Positions 1 to 12,554 of a stretch of DNA of 64,000 nt are shown here, in pieces. A program made the translations under genes and the position numbers. Positions within the stretch are counted from its first letter, which is position 1. Each line of letters starts with the position of its first letter. Origin of the DNA: Clarkia xantiana subsp. parviflora (Eukaryota; Streptophyta; Magnoliopsida; Myrtales; Onagraceae); contig JAPTYO010000007.1 in the NCBI GenBank assembly GCA_036873135.1, forward strand, positions 15,606,763-15,670,762, written 5' to 3'. The notes beneath the pieces were generated by a model, which was not told the origin of the DNA, searched no databases, and saw only the letters and a list, made by a program, of their open reading frames with translations.

Positions 1-248
1 AAGGTGTTTTTCCGCGAGAGAATTTTCTTGACAATCACATTCACATGTCGTTATTAGAATTAAATGGTGCAAATTCGGGAATTTAATCTGCATCTGTTTT
101 TATGTAGGTGCTGCTTTTTTTAAATTAATTAATTAATTACAAGCAGTAGCTACTTACAATATATTTTTCCAACTATACTCTTCGCAATTTATTTAATGTT
201 ATTATTAGTAAAATCCTCGTTAAACAGACTTTTTCATGTTATTAAATC

Positions 249-855
249 CAGGGGCGTAGGCAGAAAATCTATAATATGGGACATTTTTAAATTTTTTTTT
301 TTTTTTTTTTTTTTTTTGCAAAAAAAGATGGTTTTCTCGCAGAAAAAAAAAACTTTATTTCCATAAGAAAAAAAAAATATGATTGAAAAATATTAAAATT
401 CATACTATAAATTAAATTGTAACAACATATGCATTATATAATTTGACTATAAAAAAATTATATACTATTATCTTAATTATTTTATACGGTAATGTTACCA
501 ATTTTATTCATATTGAAAATCATGTTCGACTGATTTAATAAAGTATATAATAGTTGAAATACATAATTATAAATATATAGCTAAACTAAATAAAAAAAAT
601 TTAACAATCATGATAGTACATTATTAAAAAAGTAAATGTATTTATTGAAACTAAATAAATAAATTATGTATACATATAAATAAGGACCCAATTAGAGAGA
701 GGGAAAATATAAGAAAGTTAGGAAAAAAGAAAGGATGTGGATAAAATATAGAAAAGAACCAATCTCTTATTTATTCCTCATATATATATATATCAAAACC
801 TAGCTGAGAAACAGAGACAATATGTCTCTTATTATAAACAATGGCTCCGCCACTG
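249..855. mobile_element. hAT-type MITE, 607 bp, TSD ATTAAATC
   Basis: The left end CAGGGGCGTAGGCAG is answered by ...CTCCGCCACTG at the right. An identical 8-bp direct repeat ATTAAATC flanks it (241-248 and 856-863), the length hAT transposases make. The inside is AT-rich with a long T run and no coding capacity. The (T)GGCGGAGCCA-type ends are a common plant class. Confidence 0.85.
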
Positions 856-926
856 ATTAAATCTATATTTTTTTTACCATTACAGATTATTATTGAACTC
901 AAAATATTCAGCACCAATATCATAAT

Positions 927-1506
927 TAGGGTGAAACCGGTCCGGTCGGACCGGTTTTTTACTTGGTTCGGTCGGTTACTCATATTTTCGGTCCGTTTTT
1001 TTTTCTTAAAAAAATTCGACCAAAAAACCATGTGAGAAAAAATAAACCGTCCATTGGTAGTACAGTTTTTTCGATTCGGTTTTCGGTTTAAACCGAAAAT
1101 CCAAAAGTAACAATTATCATTTAAAATTCTCGTTATTTTCATGAAATTTATCAAAGCGAAATGAAAAATAACGTCAATTATTATAATTAAATAAATTATA
1201 AAACAAAATTAGAAAAAATAATATTCATAAATGCTTATTTTATAATTTTTTATAAACCTAATGAATTAATTATATTGATTAATATCAACTAGTATAATAT
1301 ATATTATATATATTTAGTTAGCATAACGGTCGGTTCGGTCCCCACGGTCCTCAAAGATTAAAATCCGAACCGGACCGAAAAACCGAATTAGAGTAAAAAA
1401 ATCCGAACAAAAACCAAACCGTATATTTCGGATTCGGTTTTTTCGGTCCGGACCGGATCGGTTATCACTGGTTTTTCGGACCAACCGGATTTTGATTTCA
1501 CCCCTA
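927..1506. mobile_element. hAT-type MITE built of ACCGGTCCGG words, 580 bp, TSD ATCATAAT
   Basis: Ends TAGGGTGAAACCGG and ...TTTCACCCCTA are inverted repeats, and ATCATAAT occurs on both sides (919-926, 1507-1514). About 110 bp next to the left end and 190 bp next to the right end are packed with GGTCCG, ACCGG and CGGTTCGGT words; the centre is AT-rich. ORFs inside are composition artefacts. Confidence 0.9.
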
Positions 1507-2224
1507 ATCATAATAATGCTTTCAAATTCATTATGTAATAAGTAAATAATAATATTTTAATTTACATAAATTTACATAAAAGAAGATGGTGATCAATTTG
1601 ATATTCAAGATGCCCAAAAAAAAAAAAGATAATTCAACATTAGTGTAGTCTTTTTTTATTTTATTTTTTACCAAAGTTAGAAGCAATTTGGATTCCTTAG
1701 TAGCGGGTCCAACAGAGATCCAATCACAGAGCACCACGTGTTTTCTCCACGTCGGCTGGCCCGAGGGTTAACGTGTGATGCGTTGTTCGCGGATCTATAT
1801 AGGGCCTTGCTGGGCCCAACCGGTGCGATTTCGAAATTTGCTGGTCTGTTAAAAATCTTTTATCTTGCCCTGAAGCAATCGACAAAAGTGGGCCCCGACA
1901 CGTCAGATCTGACAACAAACGCATCTGGTGGTGGATGTGAGGTATCAAGAATTTATCGTCACATGAGTTGCCTTAGCATGATTTTGCGTTTGCCGCCATA
2001 TTTTAGTGATCGCCAATTATAAAATAATTAACAAAAAAGACGGCTAGAGCTTACCTGACGTGCATGTAGATGTAATGCCAACCGTCTCTTAATGATAATT
2101 AGATTACTTGCTGGATACCGTATTCGACAACCTTTGGATGAGTTTTGTTTATTCATCTTTGACAGTCAAAAATCTTTCTTTTTATTTTTTTTCACGTCGG
2201 TGTCACTAAATTAAGGGATCCAAA

Positions 2225-3116
2225 CAGTGTTGTCAGAACCGGACCGGACCGGCGGTCCAACCGGGTTCGAACCGGAATCGGGCCCCTCCACGGTCCGGTT
2301 TGAATATTTTCGAAAGATGTAAACGAATTCGGTCCGATAGCCGGTTTTTTTAAATAACCACCGATTTTGAGCAGATCGGGCGGTCCGCCGGTTCAGTATC
2401 AATATATCATTAAAAGTAAAAAAAAAAAAAAAAATCGACAAAACCCTAGACTAAGCCAACCGCCGCAGCAAAGAAACAGACAACGGAGAAGTGAGGAGGT
2501 CTGTGTAGAAGACGAAGAAGCTTCCGGGATTTAGGAAATTATTATGGACAATCGACTAAATAGAGTTTCCGTTACTTCGGCAATGGATTTCATCGGTTAT
2601 AAACCGCTTCGGCAATGTGATTAACCCAACTGCTAATTTCTTTGAGCAAGAGGATTATGAGTCACGCACCTGAAGACTTGGATTTAGAAGAAGAGCAAGA
2701 GACCCACTTCTGGGATACCGACGGTGGTTGGGTTTTTCAAATGACAGAGCAGCAATACCATTCCTCTTGAAACGAACCAGTGGAGTTTTTGTAGGTGAGA
2801 GCTCGTATTCTTCAAGGAACCGATGAAGAATTAATTTGGTCGGAGGTGGAGGGAGGGCCAATGGAGACAAGTGATGGGAGGTGGAGGTCTGGAGGTAGTT
2901 CAGATGGAGGTGGAGCCGTGAAGGGTTGGAGGTAGGTGGGGAAGACTTGACAGATTGCACTAGCAGCAGCATTCAATGTAGATGAAGGAGGTCACTGGCT
3001 CGCTGCTAGATTAAATGAAGAAACATCTAGACAGACGGTCGGACCCGGTTCGAACTGGCGAACTGGGAACCGAACCCCTCTCAAGTTCAGCGCTCGGTCC
3101 GGTTCTGATAACACTA
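2225..3116. mobile_element. hAT-like non-autonomous element, 892 bp
   Basis: Ends CAGTGTTGTCAGAACCGG and the complement of TAGTGTTATCAGAACCGG are inverted repeats. Flanks GATCCAAA (2217-2224) and GATCCAAC (3117-3124) form a 7/8 target duplication. The ends carry ACCGGACCGG words; the centre (2440-2980) is GC-richer and gene-like, with an acidic short ORF from the ATG at 2657. It may be a decayed transposase end or a captured fragment; I cannot tell which. Confidence 0.8.
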
Positions 3117-3274
3117 GATCCAACAACTAGTGCTAACAACCTTATTATTGTCCATTAGGACTAGAAAAGGAGCAGTTAGTTCTTCTTGCACTACATTTCT
3201 TACTTTTTTAGGATGAGAAAAACGTGGTCGCGATTTGATGAGGAGCTTTTATTTAGTAGTTCATCGCCACTAGA

Positions 3275-3364
3275 TGGTAGCACTTCAACACTCACAACAA
3301 CAGTGTTGTGGGGTCCAAATAGTGATCCCACAACACTCTCGTTGCGAGTATTGAAGTGCCACCA
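3275..3364. repeat. Compact 90-bp hairpin, 38-bp arms
   Basis: TGGTAGCACTTCAACACTC and its continuation to GTTGTGGG pair with the mirrored arm ending GAAGTGCCACCA at about 33 of 38 positions. The loop is 14 nt. Directly after it GCCACCATTTGGTGGC forms a second small hairpin. It is a short foldback MITE or a small-RNA-like precursor. Confidence 0.6.
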
Positions 3365-3605
3365 TTTGGTGGCACCGAGACAGTTAATATTTTTTCCTTT
3401 ACGAAGGATACTAATTACTAGTCCAGCACGTCATATCAAATGACTACTAAGTACCGATATACTATTATATACATACAATATTAGGCCCAATTCATTTATT
3501 TATCTTCCAAAATAAAATCATCAAAAGATTTTACACAGGGAATGGGAGAAATGATTATTTACATCAGTTATAACATCTGGCAAACAAGCTGTGAACCATC
3601 GTTCA

Positions 3606-3780
3606 GAAATTATTAGATACCATCGAGACTATAGGTGGATCCTAGGTGTTGTCCCTCAACCTAATCAAAATGTGACATTTGTTCATGTGTCACTATTTTT
3701 GTAACACTTGTCAAATTCTGGTTGGCTTGAGAGGCAACACGTGGGATCCACGTCTTACTTCGGCTATATCTAATAATTTC
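3606..3780. mobile_element. Foldback MITE, about 175 bp
   Basis: The ends GAAATTATTAGATA and TATCTAATAATTTC are perfect inverted repeats. The inverted match continues inward through GTGGATCC, GTGTTG and CTCAA blocks, so most of the element can fold on itself. No clear target duplication was found. Confidence 0.7.
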
Positions 3781-4010
3781 TCTTTAAAATGTGACAAACG
3801 GTGAAAGAGAATGAGACTTGCAGCTTTTTAACAAAAGAAATGATACGTGTCACTTTATTATTAAAGAAAGGTCCATCAGTTGTAATTACAGCCGATGTAA
3901 GGAACAACTTCTTCAGAGAATGGTTAGTCCACGTAAGCCGCAAAGGGAGATGATATGAGTCATCATCTGAGAGATTATCCACGTGTTCGTGGACACGTGT
4001 GTTCTCAATT

Positions 4011-4195
4011 ATGAGAAATTATTCAGTAGCACCATTCTAATAGAACGATAATAAATAGGTAGTGGACCTCTAGCTAATAATTTATAACATGCGCCAAAGT
4101 CTTTGTATCTTTCCGCTGCGTATTGCCAGTTTATTGGCTGAAAAGGCGCCACTTATTTAACATATGTTAGCACAGTATCATTGAATAATTTCTCA
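4011..4195. mobile_element. Foldback MITE related to the previous one, about 185 bp
   Basis: The ends ATGAGAAATTATTCA and TGAATAATTTCTCAT are perfect inverted repeats sharing GAGAAATTATT with the element at 3606-3780. The inside has no coding capacity. Confidence 0.7.
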
Positions 4196-7100
4196 TCACA
4201 TATTTGTCTACGTACAAACCGTGATATCGTCGTCCTGCGCAGGACAACACATAGCGGTGGTGTTTGGGGACCAAAACGACATTCGGCCTGACACGTGGAT
4301 GGGGATGTTAACCAAGTATGGTCGACATCCTTCCTTGTTTAGGTGTAATTAAAGCATTAGGGAATGTTTTTAATAATAATTAAAAAGGATTTGACGGTCC
4401 TAATCGCCCCAAAACAAAGCTGTGGGGTCAATGGAATTTGTCTTTATATTAGCAACAGATCTTTTTAATACAATTTGCTAAATCGTCTGTCGTCCACACA
4501 TATATAACAACTAGGAATGGTCCAAGTCACCTTTAAAGTTTAAAAATTGATTTTTTTAATTAATAATTAATTTATTATTTTTTGCCCAAATAAGTTTTTG
4601 TTAAGTATCGCGAAATCAAATCCGAATTTAATCATGAGTCAAATCCGTTAAAAAGTTTTCAGCCATGATAATTCATTCAGGCTGCAGCATATTCTTGCCG
4701 GGAAATCATAATACTTGATCAACCCTACTTCAATGTATGGTTATTCTATATTGAGTTTTACTCGACTTAACATGAAATTTAAGTAATTTGCATAATTGAA
4801 TATTAATTAATATATCATAGGTTGAAAAATTATCATTATCGATATATAAATAGCAAAACCCTACTTTATAAGAAGTAATTAATCTTTATACTAAAAAAAG
4901 AAGTAAATAATAAATAAAACAATTCTTAAGAACATAAACCTCCCAGAATATAGAATAAGATAGAATAAGATATCTAACACGATATTCACCATTAATATGA
5001 TCACCTGCAGTGTAGATCATCTTATTCAGATAAGATAGAATAAAAGAGTTATATATCTGCTGCGCCAACTAATCAATTATTGTAATTTCAGACTACTATA
5101 GAAACATACTTTCTCATTATTGTAATTACAAGTTCAAGTTAATTACACCCTCCCCTACTAATTTATACCAAATTCATATAACTTTATTGTATTCTCATTT
5201 AAGCATATATCAGAGAGTGATCCATGAACAAACTTGTGTATTCCTCTTGCGCTAGTGAAACTCCACGTCGAACAACACTAATCAAACTCATGGCCAGCTC
5301 AGTTGCCTTCGACATCGATAATCAATGATTTTCATGTATTTTCTTAAACTTCCATTATCGATCGCCTTCTTAATTAGGAAGAAAGCTTAGGCCAATTATA
5401 TAGCAGCCTGCTCGATCAGGTTGCGTTGAGCAGGAAGAATAATTAATGCATAATTTCGAGCTATATACACGTGACGTAATGTATCGTGATGCTTCTTATT
5501 AAGAAAATTAACTATATATATTAAACCTAGCACGTCAAATGTGACAACGTGATGTCTTTGATAGTGATTCTTAATTATAAGAGGTTTGACTTTACATTGA
5601 ACCTCGAACGTCAAACCAACAGTTATGGTATATGCGCCCTTGCATACTAAAAACATGGAGTTAATCGACATATATCTCATATCGATGTTTACGAGACCAA
5701 ATGTGGTTGTGGGCAACTAAATTGAATATTACTTGACAAATGAAATTCACGTGTTATTTCATTGTATAATAAATTTATAACATAACCAAATAAAATCCCA
5801 CGAATCCGCAGGGGCATATATGCGGCATGCGCTTTTAATTAGTGCAAGTATATATAGTAAATTAGATAAAGCAGTAGAGTAACGAGTACGGTACTCATTA
5901 TTATACATTGGAATTAGCTAGCTAGATTCTCCTATGCACCGATCATTTCTAATGTCACATTATGTTATGGATGTGAATTCATTGGTTGTAGTATAATAAA
6001 TATGTAATTAACAATGAGAGGATATGGAATATTAGTGTTGTAAAAGTGTATTTTTTTTTAAAAAAAAATATAGGTTGGATAAGAATGAATAAGTGAGTGA
6101 TCATGGCCTGATTGGTGGGTATCTATATTTATTTTTTAGATTTAAAAGTGAAATTTTAATCCTCTTTCTCATTAGTCAATGTTGTAGAATGATTTTTAGG
6201 GAGGATTTTAACATTAACGCGCTCCAAGCCGAAATTGCAGGAGCAATTTTGTATTACAAAAAAAAATGTTGTAGAAGGATCTCAATTTTATGACTATAGG
6301 AGGAACATGTTAAGATGAAATTATTAAATACTGTTGTCATGCACACAAGCTTAATTTAAATGAGATTTAATTTAAAAGAAAACTTATTTTTTTTTATAAT
6401 ATTATTAATCCGTGTTTTGAATAAAAACTATTTTTACATTAATTAATTTATTATACTGGCTTACATAATTAAACTTATAATTTTATATATCATTCGGATA
6501 GCTTTCACCTCTATTTTCGTATGGAAAATAGAGTTGTTTATCAGAGTACTATATAGAAAAAGTTATAACTCATTAATTACAATATTCAATAGTAAACAAA
6601 TATTATAGTAAATAAAATAAATATATTTATAGATATTAAAATTAGAAAATATTATTTAATGACGTGAATTTTTATAATGCTTTTTAAAATTTAGAATCGT
6701 CACTGCCACGTGACACAATAATACGCACTCTGAGCCATAAGTTTTTAAATTTATTTTAAACACGTCGAAATCACTGCTTCACCGTGAGTCATTATCTAGT
6801 TTAATCAAGTAGAATTATATTTTTAATAATGATCTAGTTTAATTAAGTATCATTAATTAGATTAGAGTAGGTTATTAAATTAGATATGGGAATTAATTAA
6901 TCGGAATATGTTGAAATACCACATGTCCACATCACGGATTAAAATTATAGTCTAGAAGCTAATATATACCTATAGAGATCCTAGAACGTGCATGCAGTTG
7001 AAAGACAAGTATGAAATTTATTTATAATAATAATAGTAATATATACGTACGTAGATCTTAATTAGCATGCATTCAGTTTTCCTGATCGATATTATTATGT

Positions 7101-9512
7101 AGCAGTGAAAGTTAGCACGTACAGCAAATAGGTCACATGCCTGCTGCCACTCAAATAGTCGTGGGTCCACTCCACGTAGAAGAATATTTTTAGAACATGT
7201 AATGACACTACTACACTACAAATAGCTTAGGCCAAACTTACTTTCCAATATTGGAACTAACCACATGTTATAACGTTTGAGGAAATCCAATGACTAAGTC
7301 GATAAGGTATGAATGGTTGATAAGGGATACTTAAGTTAATTATCACATATACCAGTCCATACTTGGTTGAGAATGTGATAGTGACGGATTTATAACCTCA
7401 AAATTAGTCGAATTTAAAGTTAATTTTTAGGATTTAAGATTCCTATTCCCCAAAGTAATTAAGCACGTAGGTTGTCCGTTGTCCGATTATATAAATGCTC
7501 ACGATTATGATTGAAATACAGATAGGAAGTGATTATGCATGCAATTTGCAACTTTTCTTTTTGGCTTTATTTATATTTGCAGGACACTTCAGTATCGTGA
7601 TCAGATACTAGATAATAATAACTCTTGGAGTGTACCAGTTTAGTGGCCGAGTTTGATTGGATGTCCCTGTCTGAAAACGACAGCTAATACTTTAAATTAT
7701 TGCTTGCTCGATATATTTGACTTGAATTGGAATCCATATCTTTGATTGAGCTCAGTAAATCTATGGGTTTTTGTTTTACACAGTCATAAAGATATTTATA
7801 TCGCTTCTACACTTCTGTAGATATTTTTACACTTTTGTTTTCGGTAGCAAAATAAAATGAAAATAGTAATAGTAATAGTAATATTAAATTTTAATTTTCT
7901 TTTTAAGATGCAATATATATTAATTTCAATATTGAGCAACCATTTAAGTGAACACATAAAAACAAATGCATGTGGTTATTATTTGATTAATAAAAATATG
8001 GCTGGCTACATCTGTTGACAAGATAATAGTGATGAGGTGTGAGCTGCCTTACACTAACTACTACATGGCATAATTTAGCCACAAAATCAAGATGGCGAAC
8101 CATTATTAATTATTGTAATATATATGTTGTTACACTTTTGATCATCTATCTAAGTCACACATTCCAGTATCAGTACGTTGCTTTAATTTGCTGCCCATGC
8201 ATATAAGGACGGTGGATAGCGATGGGACGTGGCAGAAAAGGATAGGTTAATGGAAGAAAAGGGTCCCACCCAGATCTATAAATTCAGCGCTAACAGTTAA
8301 ATATAAGTTGTCAGCATGTGGTTGGAAGTAAGAGATGTTGTATGATACTCCTCCCCCTACGTACCTAGTTAGATCATGACATGCCCAAAAAAACAAAATA
8401 AATCATGTCATGCTAAAATCGAAACTACTTGAACTACAGAACACAAATCATGCATGCATGTTAAATTAAGGTGTGTTAATAATGTTATTGCGACTCGCAT
8501 GATAAGCTAGCTAGTTGTATCATGGTTAAATATTGTATCATGCCATTTAAACATTCCATATTCTATAACCTTAAAAAAAATTATATCACTCTTAAGAATG
8601 AGTGTTTTTTTTTTTTCCAATCTTAAGAATAGTGTTCAAGCTGGTATTACACAAGAAATAATCGGTCACGATTGATTAAAAAAAAAACAGCGAGAATAAA
8701 AGGGCAATAAAATAATGAGAGATCATTGGTTATGATTGATAAAAAATTGTGAGGGCAAAGGGCACTCATGAACTGTGTCCATTCATCTAAAGGTTTACTT
8801 TATTTATAATTAGAAAATGTATGTAAGTGGCTTGTCTAATAGATGTGATTTTCCTAAAGCTGCTTATTCAAATGACTCTAGGATAAAACCAAAGGGTTTC
8901 TATTAATAATAAATAAGAAAGTGATCTGCAAGTGAATTAGATGCTTGGAAATTCAGAATAAGAGTGCACCACCACCTCATATTAAAAGAAAGTACAATTG
9001 CATCTTCATACTTTGTTTGTTGGTCTATAATACAAGTTAGATTCTCTAACTAATCAACTGAGTCTATAAAGAAACTTGTGTTCGATCAGTCCTTATCCAC
9101 TTAACGTTTACTTAATAGCATTTTTTATATAAAAGTGGGCATATGAATATTTTTTTTTGTCACGAATAAATTATTAGTGACGATTTTAAATTCATTTTAA
9201 TACATGATATTCAGATTTTTCTATTCACGGTCTGAATTTTTTTTTTTTTTTTTCCAATCAAGCATAGAAATATATTGTTTGATGTAAAAACCAACAAGAA
9301 TTAGCCATATATCGGAGGCTATTGTTATTGTGATGTTGCACAGCCCACTCCGGTTTTGTCCAACGAACCCGCACCCCGCGGGATATTAGGTGGTGGGTAT
9401 AGGTTTAAATTCTCATGAGGCGGGGCGGGTCCGGATTTGGGGGTTTGTGGCCTCCGAATTCGTTATGTTTATCTTATATATATTATATGTATATTATATA
9501 AAACTATATGGA
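4196..9512. other. AT-rich intergenic DNA, no gene seen
   Basis: No conserved protein motif, tRNA or clear element boundary was found in 5.3 kb. A CG-rich patch at 9350-9450 (CCCGCACCCCGCGGG and GCGGGGCGGG) looks like the worn remains of a small transposon. Confidence 0.5.
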
Positions 9513-10357
9513 TAAAACTATAAGGGTTCTTTTAGTACCACTTTTTTGGGCAGAATCCACTTTTGGTACCACGTCTTTTTTTTTTTGTACACTTTTGGTA
9601 CCAACGTTTTTCATTTTGTACCATTTTGGTACCTCCGTTAGAATTCCGTCCAAAATGGCCGTTAAACCCCCATGTGAGCTGCACGTGACCAAAAAATAAA
9701 TTTGGCTGGACGGATTTACCCTTAGGCTTAAGGGTTCCTTTGGTACCACTTCTTTCGGCAAAATCCACTTTTGGTACCATTTTTTTTTTTTTTTGGTATA
9801 TATACTTTGTTTTGCAGTCGGTGAACCTTATATTAATTACAGAACTTCCATTGTCATCATACAGCTCTTCCTTATACTCTTCTTTTGTGTACTTTGTGTC
9901 TGACACATTCGAAGAAATTTATATGTCGTTGTAAAAACCGATATTGTAATGTATGTATGTATGTTTCATGTATCGGTTGATATATGATAATAATGTGATG
10001 CATAGTATGATAGATATATTTGTAAGTATTATAATTTCGTGCAATATATAAGAAAATTATTTGTTCGTGGCTTTAAAATTAACATTTTGTATTATGAAAA
10101 GTATCACTATGAATTTAATAACGTTTTCTATAAACACAAATAGATATGTCATTCATTACCACTTTAAAATAAACATTTCGACACTCTGCAACAATAATAT
10201 AAACTTTTAAAGATGCGACGTTTCCTTTGTTAGACCGAAAATATAAGTTGCAACATTACTAAGTAGGGCTCTGAACAAAGTTGGAAATGTATATGAGACA
10301 ATTCTATATCGAATCCATATAAATCCGACTGCAAAACAAAGTATATATATATAAAAT

Positions 10358-10392
<35 letters not shown>

Positions 10393-10656
10393 TGGTACAA
10401 AAAGTGGATTTTGCCTTAAGAAGTGGTACCAAAGGAACCCTTATCCCTAAGGGTAAATCTGTCCAGCCAAGTTTAGTTTTTGGTCACATGCAGCTCACAT
10501 GGGGGTTTAACGGCCATTTTAGACGGAATTCTAACGGAGGTACCAAAATGGTACAAAATGGAAAACGTTGGTACCAAAAGTGTACCAAAAAAAAAAAAGT
10601 GGTACCAAAAGTGGATTCTGCCCAAAGAAGTGGTACCAAAGGAACCATTATCCCTT
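9513..10656. mobile_element. Foldback transposon with long inverted arms rich in GGTACC
   Basis: The left arm (about 9513-9821) and right arm (about 10325-10656) are inverted copies. Both contain repeated TTTTGGTACCA, AAAATCCACTTTTGG and a block with GAATTCCGTC/TAACGGCC. The match includes the inner stretch ACTTTGTTTTGCAGTCGG and its complement CCGACTGCAAAACAAAGT. Each arm itself holds two related subunits. The loop of about 500 bp has no recognisable protein. Superfamily unknown; possibly Mutator-like. The ORFs on both strands here are by-products of the repeats. Confidence 0.75.
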
Positions 10657-10673
10657 AAAACAATAGTGAAATA

Positions 10674-12537
10674 TTCACTGAGCAAGTCGGTTAATTTCTA
10701 GTGCCCCTTTTTAGGGGTGCTCTATTTTCTCTTTTTTTAGGGTTTTTAGGTTTTGTGCCGCCTCCATCTAATCAGCCATGGAAATCCTCATTCAAGCCCT
10801 TGCTCCATCTCACGCTGCCATAAACTTTCACCATCAACTCAACCTCCATCTAACCCAACGATCAGCCGCCGTCACGCCCTCCCCACCCAAGCCGAAGTAC
10901 CAGTTTTTCTTTTCGGAATCAGAAGCAATCCGTTGTGGCAGATCAATAATCAAAGACCCTCCCTCACCCGAGCCCTCGGTGATGGAGTCAGAGTGGTTGC
11001 GAACATCGAGCTTTTGCGATCTGTAGCAGACTTGTCAGGATCAACTCCGGAACTACGATATGGTCGATGCGTTCTCTTATGCGGTTACCTGTAGGAATGG
11101 TCCGGTGCTTTCAGGATAACTACCTTAATCGTAAGTTTTCTTACCGCAATCAGCACTCCCCACGATTAACCGATCTTCACTCGACACCACCATCACGGAT
11201 CAGGTCCGCCCACAAATCTTTTTGCTGACGCTGGCAATATCACAAGACAATAAGTGTTGGGTGTTATCGAGTGCAAAGAGTAATCTTTTGTGGGTGTGTC
11301 CTGTAAGTTGTCAGTCCATGTGTCAATCAGCAAACATCCTAGTCCTTTCGCCTGGAATCGTACCGGAATCGGCACCCTATGCCAATTGTTTGTGCTTGGC
11401 CACGAGCAATCGCCTTTGTTTGGTATGTTTCCTCCATCTTGCCTGGTTGATTATTTGCACCTGCTACCTATTCCATCAATGCTGCTCTACCTTCCACGGA
11501 TAAGTGTTAACCTAATGGTGGGTTTAGCCTATTTATGGTTCAGCTTAATTCAAAAAAAACCTTCACTGGTGATAACTCATGGTGGTTGCTATGCTTTAAG
11601 GCTAATAATCAAACCATTATTGAAAATGGTTATTGAGCTTAGATCGTCTGACCAGCTGGGTGGACGAGCATCCGACTTTTCTGCTTGATTGATCGGAATT
11701 CAGGGATAATCACATTAACAATGACTGTATATATCGTGTGAAGCTTCGTTGTATGATGCCTCTATATCTGTCGTCTTCACTAAATATTTGGCCTTCATTG
11801 ACGACTACCCCAATCTGTTCATCTCGAGTTGGTATCGAACCCTGCAGAGTCCACAAGTCCAATGGTAAATCAAGCTACTACATCCACCTTTTTCTTTTTG
11901 GACTACTTCTAGCCTTAAACATTTCTCGTCAATACAAATATTGTCTCTTTGAGAACCCAGGGTACCCTTTGTCCCTGACGTGTACTAGTCCTTTTAGGAT
12001 GTTCCGCGTTATGGGGTGTATTGCTATACTGGTCTTTGACCATGTATACCATCAAAGGTTACTTATCTGCTGCGTATCCTACATGTGGTTTAGCTTGATT
12101 GGTCATTGGTTTAGGTGTAACTTTTGGTTGATGGAGATACATTCTCATACCACGTCCTCTACAACATTTTCAGTGTTTTTAAGTGATCAGATCATCCTGT
12201 TGGCACATGGTAACTGGGTTGACATGCTTTTTACTAATGATAGCAAATTGACTTCTAGGGAGCCACTAGCGTTCTCTCTAAGTCATGTCACTTCTATACT
12301 ATCACTACCTTTACTGGACATTTGGTTATTTTCTTATGATGTTCGTTCGTGCTTTTTCTGTTAGCTGTGTTGTAATAACTGGATATGGTTTTGGTTTTTG
12401 GGTTTTAGGCATCAGTCGTTTTGTGTCGAGAATTTGGTTTGTCCATTTATCTCGACTGACTTGTTTGCCGTTTAGAACTCTTTATCCTTTCGTTTGTATG
12501 TGTTTTGTATTAATAATATTGCTTATTTTAAAAAGAA
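10674..12537 (+). mobile_element. LINE-like (non-LTR) insertion, about 1.86 kb, with 17-bp target duplication
   Basis: AAAACAATAGTGAAATA occurs immediately before (10657-10673) and after (12538-12554). The first copy is preceded by TT, giving the TT|AAAA site used by L1 endonuclease. The 3' end, TTGTATTAATAATATTGC followed by an A-rich tail, resembles plant L1 ends. No reverse transcriptase is seen, and the ORFs of 208, 132 and 113 aa inside match nothing I know. It could be a deleted L1, a non-autonomous relative or a reverse-transcribed transcript. Confidence 0.65.
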
Positions 12538-12554
12538 AAAACAATAGTGAAATA

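Noticed and set aside
2655..2972. 105-aa minus-strand ORF inside the 892-bp hAT-like element
   Set aside because: Low-complexity Pro/Leu/Ser/His-rich reading with no homologue I can name and no splice or start context.
11738..12364. 208-aa ORF
   Set aside because: Rich in Cys, Phe, Ser and Leu with no recognisable domain, and lies in a probable non-coding retro-insertion; more likely chance than a gene.
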